Source: Bacillota bacterium (lineage in GTDB: Bacteria; Bacillota; Clostridia; Oscillospirales; Acutalibacteraceae). From it: DNA of 5,057 bases. The position numbers and the translations under genes were made by a program. The notes beneath the pieces are model-generated. The model was not told the DNA's origin, did no database searches, and saw only the letters and a list, made by a program, of their open reading frames with translations. The stretch is from the NCBI GenBank assembly GCA_023415895.1, contig JAEZJA010000169.1:1-5057 (forward strand). Reading direction: 5' to 3'. Positions 1 to 5,057 of this stretch are shown here, piece by piece (position 1 is the stretch's first letter; every line of letters begins with the position of its first letter).

Positions 1-206
1 TGATCAGATTGGATTTCACCCAAGCACCCTCTTTTCGTTATCCCCTCAAGCGTAAGTAAGCAGCCGCAGAGTCCTTTTTGAGGACGGATAACCGTATTCC
101 TATTAATTTTAATTCGCAAGCCGTAAAAATGCAAGAGCAAATATGTGAACTTTCATAGTTGTAAAAAAGATTGGATTTTGATGTACCTGGTCCATCTCGC
201 TTTTCA
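1..206. other. Upstream intergenic DNA, no gene recognised
   Basis: No convincing coding region is seen here. Two plus-strand frames are open from the window edge for 17 codons (stop at 53-55) and 18 codons (stop at 57-59). Either could be the tail of a gene lying to the left, but neither tail is recognisable. A small hairpin (GTCCT/AGGAC, 71-75 with 81-85) has its T-run in the loop rather than after the stem, so it is not a normal intrinsic terminator. The stretch from about 95 to 180 is AT-rich, as is usual upstream of a promoter. Confidence 0.5.
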
Positions 207-235
207 TTTACATAGATGACTAATTATGTTATATT
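207..235 (+). promoter_or_regulatory. Sigma-A type promoter with extended -10 for the zinc-ribbon membrane protein
   Basis: A -35 box TTTACA (207-212) and a -10 box TATATT (230-235) each match the consensus at five of six positions and are separated by exactly 17 bases. A TG at 227-228, one base before the -10 box, gives an extended -10 element. Transcription should begin near 241-243, giving a leader of about 45 bases before the ATG at 286. The leader contains a weak 5-bp hairpin (TCATC 256-260 with GATGA 265-269) just ahead of the ribosome binding site. No operator is evident. The match suggests constitutive housekeeping expression, which is an inference. Confidence 0.75.
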
Positions 236-285
236 AAATAAGGAACTCGAATTGATCATCGATAGATGAAACGGAGAGGATTATT

Positions 286-1116
286 ATGAGATGCGAAACA
301 TGCGGTAATGAATTGGTCTCCGGCGAAACCAAGTGCGGCAATTGCTCCAAAGCTGCACAACTCCCCGATCCCCCTAAAAAGAGAAGCCGTAAACGCGGTT
401 GGCTGATCGCTCTGCTGTCCATTTTGGGTGTCGTCTGTTTGACGGTCATCGGTATAGCAATTTTTTTACCGGGATTCTTCGGCCCGAAAAACCTGAGTGT
501 CCAGGCGACCAGACAGGCCTATGAAAGTGCCGTCAATAAACTTCAATGCCTTGTAAGCGAAGCGCCCACCACAGGGACCGAGGATGACTATCGTGAAATT
601 TACGGACAACCTCAACAGGTGCAGGCCAGCTTAACAAGCGAGGAGCTGACAGCCTATTTCAACATCAATCGTCCTTGTTATTATGCGCTTAAAAAAGTAC
701 AGATACGCATAAACGAGGATAACACGATGGAAATGTCCGGGCAAGTGAATGTTGATGCTTTCATTAAAAAGGTGTTGGCCGGGAAATATACTAAGGAACA
801 GATCACCTCCTCGTATCCTGCGTTTAATGCCGTGCCGGATACCCTCAACGTTTATGTAAAGCTCAGCGCGGAGGTTGCACAAAATCAAGTGGATTCGATC
901 AAGCTGAGTGATGTAGAGGTAATGGGCGTGGCGCTTCCCGCGTCGATCATTGACTCCAACGAGGCGCAAGACGAAGTGCGCAGCATTCTGAATAGCTATC
1001 TGGTAAGAGAGAGTGAGAAAACCAAAGGCACCTATACATCCATCAAAATCGAAAACGGGGAGCTACAGATCAGTGGGATGCTGCCTTCTTCTCACGAGTG
1101 GGAAAAAATCCAGTAA
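286..1116 (+). CDS. Zinc-ribbon, single-pass membrane protein of unknown function
   Basis: This encodes a 276-residue protein. Residues 1-20 form a short zinc ribbon with two CxxC knuckles (Cys3, Cys6, Cys17, Cys20). A Pro/Lys/Arg-rich stretch (about 28-38, KKRSRKRG) is followed by one hydrophobic segment (about 39-62). By the positive-inside rule the ribbon lies in the cytoplasm and residues from about 65 on lie outside. The outer part is predicted mixed alpha/beta, with the sequence LTSEELTAYFN (116-126) followed by alternating strands. This loosely resembles small anchored proteins such as the YpmS/DUF2140 type, but I cannot assign a family. Two outer cysteines (88 and 131) could form a disulfide. 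The start is supported by GGAGAGGA at 273-280, five bases upstream of the ATG. It has its own promoter and converges on the wall-hydrolase operon, so no functional link is implied. Clostridial genomes often carry such N-terminal zinc-ribbon membrane proteins; their roles are mostly unknown. Confidence 0.9.
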   Translation: MRCETCGNELVSGETKCGNCSKAAQLPDPPKKRSRKRGWLIALLSILGVVCLTVIGIAIFLPGFFGPKNLSVQATRQAYESAVNKLQCLVSEAPTTGTEDDYREIYGQPQQVQASLTSEELTAYFNINRPCYYALKKVQIRINEDNTMEMSGQVNVDAFIKKVLAGKYTKEQITSSYPAFNAVPDTLNVYVKLSAEVAQNQVDSIKLSDVEVMGVALPASIIDSNEAQDEVRSILNSYLVRESEKTKGTYTSIKIENGELQISGMLPSSHEWEKIQ

Positions 1117-1149
1117 CCAGTTGATGTATGCTTTCAGCCCGTCACTTTC

Positions 1150-1202
1150 AAGAAAACTCCTTTCCACAGCGGAATGTTCCCGCCTGGAAAGGAGTTTTTC
1201 TT
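1150..1202. terminator. Bidirectional intrinsic terminator between convergent genes
   Basis: The core stem is a perfect 9-bp pairing (1157-1165 CTCCTTTCC with 1186-1194 GGAAAGGAG). It is extended by an A-run (1153-1156) against a T-run (1195-1199) and closing pairs out to 1150/1202 with one bulged T. Inside the 20-base loop a second small stem forms (GGAA 1171-1174 with TTCC 1177-1180, plus two pairs beyond a bulged C). On the plus strand the stem is followed by TTTTTCTT. On the minus strand the opposite arm gives TTTTCTT. It lies 33 bases after the plus-strand stop and 9 bases after the minus-strand stop, so it should end transcription from both sides. Confidence 0.9.
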
Positions 1203-1211
1203 GTAAGCTAT

Positions 1212-4200
1212 TCAACTGATGGATTTGAAATAATCCACGATGCCGTCTGCCATCCCCTGGGTAAAACCGTCCTGATATGAGGAAGAAATCAGCAGCTCCA
1301 GATCATTGGTGTTGCTCATAAAGCCGCACTCGACCAGAAGAGATGGGCAATCGTGCAGACGTGCGACGAAATAAGCGCCCCACTTGTATTTGCGGCCAGC
1401 GGTTCCGGAGAAGCTCTTGTAAATTGGCTCCACACGGTTGGTTATTGCTTGGGCGAAGGGCTGCGAATACTCGTTGAAATAGTAAACCGTGTAGCCTCTG
1501 GCAGAGGCACTGGTGGCACCATCCATATGGATACTCAAGAAAAGATCGGTACCGTTGTTGCGCGCAAAGGCGGTTCGCGCCGACATGCTGTTGGGAGTCA
1601 CTGTCAGATCGGGAAGCGTATCGTCCGTTCGCGTAAGCACAACGGTTGCGCCCAGACCCTCCAGCTTGGCCTTGAGTTTCTGCGCATAGATCAGCGTCAA
1701 CGTTTTCTCCGCCACGTTGCCTCCTGCCGTACCAATGGATGTTCCGCCGTGTCCCGGATCGAGAACAATTCGTTTACCGCTCAGAGGCTTATCCCCTGCC
1801 TGAACCCCCGTCGGATTGTTGAAGGTGAGAACAAGCTGCTGGTTGTCCGTCCAATGGACAGAATAGCCGTAAAAACCACCTGTTTTTTTCAAATTGAGAC
1901 GGAGCGTATAGGAATTGTTATTGTTCTTACTCCACAACGCCGAGCTGAACAGCGCGCTGGAGGATACATCGGGCGTTCCCGATACCTCGGTGGTGTAAAA
2001 AAACGTAAATTCAATATACTCTGCTGTGAAAGCCGAAATATTGTAATTCTGTGTCGCTTCGTTGCCGTATTTTTGAGGAAGCAGCTTTACAGTGTATGGG
2101 ATGCGCCAGGTCGCGTCGAGCGTAATCACAGTGGATTCGCTGCTGGACGATGGCATCGCTTTGAGCGTGTTGGAGGTAAGCGTTCCGTTGTCTGAATAAT
2201 CCTTGACTTCAGAACGATACACCCGCTGACCGCTGCCGAGCAGATAATAATAGTTTTTGGAGGCAGAATCGTAAACGGTTTTCACAACCACATCCGCCGT
2301 ACCGAAAGGCAAATAAGCATTGGTGGGACGGGAGTAGTCATCCGTTGTTGTGCCCCAGAAGGTTTCAGAATAATCGCGATTGATCGTGACAACCTTGCCT
2401 GTGGAGAGGACGCTGCTCCCCCCTCCGCCCGGAATTGGGGATTTGCTGACAGCTGAGGAGTCCGTGCTGCCTGGGGTGCTCGACGTTGGGGGCATCGTTG
2501 TGGTTGTCGTTGTGGTAACCGTCGTCGTGGTAGTTGTGGGAGGAGGAGTCGGCAGCGCATTGACAACGATGGTGCCTCCCTTTTTCGACTCGCTCAAGCC
2601 CTGATAACTGCCGTAAACCGTAACGGCACCCAGATTCATCTTTTGACCAATCTTGCCTGCAGGCAGGGTATAGGTTCCCGAAAAATTGACATAATCCGAA
2701 TTCTCATCCGGTTTATCATTTTCATCCGATTGGATAGGCGCTTCCTTCATCGCGATCTTTTGCCCGTTGATCTTGGCGTATAAAGTGGCACCCTTTCGCC
2801 CGATTGCCGTGATGCTGATCTCCGTTCCACCTTCGAGTGCCAACTCCGAGGAAGGTTCCACGCTCTGTATAATCACGACACTGTAAGTAATGGTGTAGGT
2901 AACGGTTTCTCCTTTATGCTTAAAAGTAAAGGTATTCTTTCCAATAGACAGCGAAAGGTCAATGGAGAAAAATCCGTGATCTGTCAGAGCCACCTTATCC
3001 CCGTTCATCGTCAATGGGAAATTGGGATCGGCGCTGCCCCGAATATTGACCTTGGATTCATACGTGGTATAGTCTGTTTTTTGTGGAGACGAAAAGGTCA
3101 GGGTGCGGGAGATGTATTCCTCACTCAGATCTCCGCCCCAGGCTCCCAGCATAGCGCCTGTGCTGCCTTCTGTGTCGTTCTTCAGAGCAGAGACGGTGTA
3201 GAAAGCGCTGCCCTTCCATGTGGATACCTTTTTACAGGCAAGCACTTGATGGGCAAGCTGATCGGGTGAGTTCCAGCCCTTTTCCTTCCCGGAAACCTTA
3301 TTCGCCGCATGACACATATACAGCGGCGTGTTCTGCGGCGCACAGAGCGCATCCCACCAGCTGAGTACCTTGTCAAAGGGCGCGTTTTGATCCTTGGTAG
3401 AATACTCATTGCGCACCATCACAAAATCAAACAGTCCATCTTGTATCCATGCGCGTGTATCGGCGTAGCCGTCTGTAAGAGACTGATAAACGCCGCTTGT
3501 CTGTGAACCGTTGGCATTATTGGATTCATGCGCCCAGACGGGGCTGGCCATCAACCCGACATAGAGATTAATATCTTCATTTTTGATTGTGCGCACCGCA
3601 TCGTATACGGCCGCGGACACACTGCCGCGCAAATACTCTTCAAAACCAGCACCCGGCGCCTGCTCCATATAAGCGGCATAACTGCCAGCAGTCACATTAG
3701 GTACATACCCCACATTGTCCAGCAGATATCCATCAAAAGCATAACCGGACACGGCTTGGGCGACCAGCTCATGAATCGCCGATGCACCCGTTATGGTAGA
3801 AGGGTCATAGCTGGCATGCGATCCGATACCAAGATCCACTACCCCATAGGCAAAGGCATTGTTTTTATCAGCGCTCTCCAGAATATAGGATAAGGGATCA
3901 AACGCGGATCCATCTTTATTGACAATACGCTGTGTGCTGAGCAACTGGCCATTCATCTGCAGCGGAACGATTACCGTGTTAAATTGCCATTCGGAGACCG
4001 AGGCAAACGCCGCGTCGATCTGGGCGCGAACATCCTCGCCCGTATCGGCTTGCCCGTTTAAATAATCGGTACCGGCGACGAGCCAGACCCCCTTCATCTG
4101 GTTGGGAGCAGTATAACTGACAAATGGCGCCGTATTGTCAACAGTTGAGCTCTCTGGCTGGTCTGAGGCAGTGGAATTCTCTTCCGAGGTCTCCGACAAA

Positions 4201-4334
4201 AAACCGGCCATGGTTTTGAAAACGCCGCTGTTGATCGTCAGAAGCACCGCAGCTACCAGACATAACAGCGATACCACTGACACAATGCCCATCAGCAAGC
4301 CGGGGCGCATCGTTCTCCTAACAGGTTGATTCAT
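1212..4334 (-). CDS. Multidomain N-acetylmuramoyl-L-alanine amidase with a degenerate GHL10-like domain
   Basis: This 1040-residue surface protein is predicted to cleave the amide bond between MurNAc and the stem peptide. Order of parts: basic N-terminus and hydrophobic signal or anchor (about 12-34); Ser/Thr/Glu-rich spacer (about 45-70); glycosyl-hydrolase-like barrel related to GHL10/DUF187 (about 80-415); Ig-like module (about 425-484, with the pattern GSADPNFPLTMNG); second beta-rich module (about 486-592); Pro/Thr/Ser linker (595-640); beta-rich SH3/AMIN-like region (about 647-842); Amidase_3 domain (about 853-1040). The amidase has DPGHGG (His862), Glu876 in NVAEKTL and His936 in SIHMD as zinc ligands, and catalytic Glu1002 in LLVECGF. 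There is no long insert between His936 and Glu1002, so an AmiB/C-type inhibitory helix seems absent. The GHL-like part reads FDGYLLDNVGY where active relatives have DGxxFDDYFYP. The ATG at 4334 was chosen over one 24 bases upstream because only it has a ribosome binding site. It lies 33 bases after the GHL10 gene, with no promoter visible between them. Confidence 0.92.
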   Translation of the reverse strand: MNQPVRRTMRPGLLMGIVSVVSLLCLVAAVLLTINSGVFKTMAGFLSETSEENSTASDQPESSTVDNTAPFVSYTAPNQMKGVWLVAGTDYLNGQADTGEDVRAQIDAAFASVSEWQFNTVIVPLQMNGQLLSTQRIVNKDGSAFDPLSYILESADKNNAFAYGVVDLGIGSHASYDPSTITGASAIHELVAQAVSGYAFDGYLLDNVGYVPNVTAGSYAAYMEQAPGAGFEEYLRGSVSAAVYDAVRTIKNEDINLYVGLMASPVWAHESNNANGSQTSGVYQSLTDGYADTRAWIQDGLFDFVMVRNEYSTKDQNAPFDKVLSWWDALCAPQNTPLYMCHAANKVSGKEKGWNSPDQLAHQVLACKKVSTWKGSAFYTVSALKNDTEGSTGAMLGAWGGDLSEEYISRTLTFSSPQKTDYTTYESKVNIRGSADPNFPLTMNGDKVALTDHGFFSIDLSLSIGKNTFTFKHKGETVTYTITYSVVIIQSVEPSSELALEGGTEISITAIGRKGATLYAKINGQKIAMKEAPIQSDENDKPDENSDYVNFSGTYTLPAGKIGQKMNLGAVTVYGSYQGLSESKKGGTIVVNALPTPPPTTTTTTVTTTTTTTMPPTSSTPGSTDSSAVSKSPIPGGGGSSVLSTGKVVTINRDYSETFWGTTTDDYSRPTNAYLPFGTADVVVKTVYDSASKNYYYLLGSGQRVYRSEVKDYSDNGTLTSNTLKAMPSSSSESTVITLDATWRIPYTVKLLPQKYGNEATQNYNISAFTAEYIEFTFFYTTEVSGTPDVSSSALFSSALWSKNNNNSYTLRLNLKKTGGFYGYSVHWTDNQQLVLTFNNPTGVQAGDKPLSGKRIVLDPGHGGTSIGTAGGNVAEKTLTLIYAQKLKAKLEGLGATVVLTRTDDTLPDLTVTPNSMSARTAFARNNGTDLFLSIHMDGATSASARGYTVYYFNEYSQPFAQAITNRVEPIYKSFSGTAGRKYKWGAYFVARLHDCPSLLVECGFMSNTNDLELLISSSYQDGFTQGMADGIVDYFKSIS
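2415..2552 (-). repeat. Low-complexity Pro/Thr linker inside the amidase gene
   Basis: This segment encodes residues 595-640 of the amidase. It starts with a proline cluster, continues with thirteen threonines broken by one valine (2496-2537), and ends in a Ser/Pro/Gly-rich tail with four glycines. The Thr codons are mixed (ACA, ACC, ACG and ACT all occur), so this is not a simple trinucleotide expansion; the amino-acid composition appears to be what is kept. Such linkers are common in secreted clostridial enzymes and are usually flexible and sometimes O-glycosylated. Here it separates the GHL-like and Ig-like half from the AMIN-like and amidase half. Confidence 0.85.
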
Positions 4335-4341
4335 AAACAGG

Positions 4342-4349
4342 TCCTTTCC
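4342..4349 (-). promoter_or_regulatory. Ribosome binding site that fixes the amidase start
   Basis: Read on the minus strand, GGAAAGGA ends seven bases before the ATG at 4334. The in-frame ATG at 4358 has only ATAGCGGCATTGG before it, with no purine-rich Shine-Dalgarno match. The protein therefore most likely begins MNQPVRRTM, which places the basic residues directly before the hydrophobic segment, as expected for a signal or anchor. Confidence 0.85.
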
Positions 4350-4367
4350 ATTCAACATCCAATGCCG

Positions 4368-5057
4368 CTATTTCAATACGGCGAGCAAGTTATTAATCTC
4401 CTTTTGTGCCGTTGAAACGGAATATGGTTTGTTATCCCTTGTGCTCGAATTGTTGGGATCAAAAGCATCGTAGCGATAGAACATCATGCCGCTGCATTCC
4501 GACTTCGCGCGGATTGCAGCGACCTGGCGCGCCATAATATCGTTGTGATTGGCCCACTCTGTTTTGCCCGATCCGGCATAGGTATCCGAATCCCAGCCGG
4601 TTTTGTACAACGCCAGCCCAATGTACAGCTTGACAGAGGACAAACGCGACATGGCCGCCCAGCTGTTGAGCTGACTGCCAAATGGAGCCACGCTGTTTTC
4701 AAATCCATAGTAGATCTGCGGACAAATATAGTCGATATAGTTCGGCGTGGCCATCCAGGAAGCGACATCGGCATACATGGCGCTGTAATTCTTTTGTGCA
4801 TCCGCCGAAGGGCTGATACCGAAAACACAGTTGCTGCGCTTATGTACCACCTTGTAAACGCTCGCAACGAGCGTGTTGACCTGCGTTCTTCGCCAATCGG
4901 CAATGTTCATTTTTCCGCCCGATGAGGTATATTCGTTGTAAGCGGCCGCTTCAAACGAGGCCGGAGATGATGGAGGAAGCACATTGGGGTCATTGGGATA
5001 GAAATAGTCGTCAAACTGCACACCATCCACAGCATAATTGTCCACCACTTCCTTGAC
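4368..5057 (-). CDS. GHL10 (DUF187) glycosyl-hydrolase-like protein, N-terminus outside window
   Basis: The last 229 codons of a GHL10-family protein are visible and end in TAG. The frame stays open to the right edge (codons for V-K-E precede a GTG at 5048), so the GTG is internal and not a start. Canonical family motifs in the visible fragment are VDGVQFDDYFYP (10-21), the paired aspartates expected at the end of a barrel strand; DWRRTQVN (54-61); FGISPSA (79-85); YADVASW (95-101); IDYICPQIYY (108-117); LYIGLALYKTGW (144-155); and FYRYDAF (193-199). About 130-170 residues, with the N-terminal barrel strands and any signal peptide, should lie beyond the edge. The family includes E. coli DigH (YddW), which cleaves peptidoglycan glycan strands lacking stem peptides, and B. 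subtilis YngK. I infer a wall glycan hydrolase. It is the upstream partner of the amidase gene in the same operon, whose promoter must lie outside the window. Confidence 0.88.
   Translation of the reverse strand, partial: VKEVVDNYAVDGVQFDDYFYPNDPNVLPPSSPASFEAAAYNEYTSSGGKMNIADWRRTQVNTLVASVYKVVHKRSNCVFGISPSADAQKNYSAMYADVASWMATPNYIDYICPQIYYGFENSVAPFGSQLNSWAAMSRLSSVKLYIGLALYKTGWDSDTYAGSGKTEWANHNDIMARQVAAIRAKSECSGMMFYRYDAFDPNNSSTRDNKPYSVSTAQKEINNLLAVLK

Noticed and set aside
71..85. Small hairpin GTCCT/AGGAC
   Set aside because: The stem has only 5 pairs and the T-run is in the loop, so it does not fit an intrinsic terminator; no other role is supported.
6..178. Direct repeat AGATTGGATTT at 6-16 and 168-178
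   Set aside because: Only 11 bases in AT-rich DNA, with no further matching flank and nothing resembling a mobile element or operator pair between them; likely chance.
1013..1219. A 68-codon plus-strand frame overlapping the end of the membrane-protein gene and the terminator
   Set aside because: It runs through the terminator hairpin, overlaps a well-supported gene in another frame and has no recognisable content.
1353..2195. A 280-codon plus-strand open frame opposite the amidase domain
   Set aside because: It lies codon-on-codon antisense to the amidase gene. In that register it stays open simply because the real gene uses few TTA, CTA and TCA codons there. Its translation is rich in Arg, Cys and His with no recognisable domain, while the minus strand has clear catalytic motifs.
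2380..2604. Plus-strand frame encoding poly-valine
   Set aside because: This is the complement of the threonine-rich linker codons; the Val run is a by-product of that low-complexity DNA.
3528..3893. A 121-codon plus-strand open frame opposite the GHL-like domain
   Set aside because: It has the same codon-register antisense relation to the amidase gene, and neither a ribosome binding site nor a recognisable domain was seen.
4545..4925. A 126-codon plus-strand open frame opposite the GHL10 gene
   Set aside because: It is in register and antisense to a gene with conserved family motifs, so it is a shadow.
5046..5048. GTG as start of the GHL10 gene
   Set aside because: The frame is open to the window edge, there is no room to see a ribosome binding site, and starting there would remove most of the N-terminal half of a canonical family barrel. 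The gene is cut by the window.

Overview
The window looks like a piece of a Gram-positive, Clostridia-type chromosome, possibly of the Oscillospiraceae/Ruminococcaceae kind. This is inferred from moderate GC content, strong AGGA-type ribosome binding sites, a housekeeping promoter of TTTACA/TATATT type, a cytoplasmic zinc ribbon on a membrane protein, and a very large multidomain wall hydrolase with a poly-threonine linker. No RNA gene, insertion sequence, CRISPR array or phage gene is visible. The species cannot be fixed from the sequence.

Layout: positions 1-285 are upstream DNA with no convincing gene, ending in a well-formed sigma-A promoter (207-235) and a short leader. A plus-strand gene (286-1116) encodes a 276-residue single-pass membrane protein with a four-cysteine zinc ribbon inside the cell and a domain of about 210 residues outside. 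It converges on a minus-strand operon, and a long hairpin with T-tracts on both strands (1150-1202) separates them as a shared bidirectional terminator.

The minus-strand operon, read from the right edge, holds first a glycosyl-hydrolase-like GHL10 (DUF187) protein whose N-terminus lies outside the window (4368-5057). After a 33-base gap comes a 1040-residue membrane-anchored or secreted protein (1212-4334). Its order of parts is: N-terminal hydrophobic segment, degenerate GHL10-like barrel, Ig-like module, second beta-rich module, Pro/Thr linker, SH3/AMIN-like beta region, and a C-terminal zinc-dependent N-acetylmuramoyl-L-alanine amidase (Amidase_3) with its expected metal and catalytic residues.

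The most interesting point is how the two operon genes could work together. Amidases strip stem peptides from peptidoglycan and leave denuded glycan strands. The GHL10 family includes E. coli DigH (YddW), which cuts denuded strands. A canonical GHL10 enzyme made from the same operon as an amidase that carries its own altered GHL10-like domain suggests a two-step wall-degrading unit, in which the altered domain may act as a glycan-binding or targeting module. This is a hypothesis from domain logic, not something the sequence proves.
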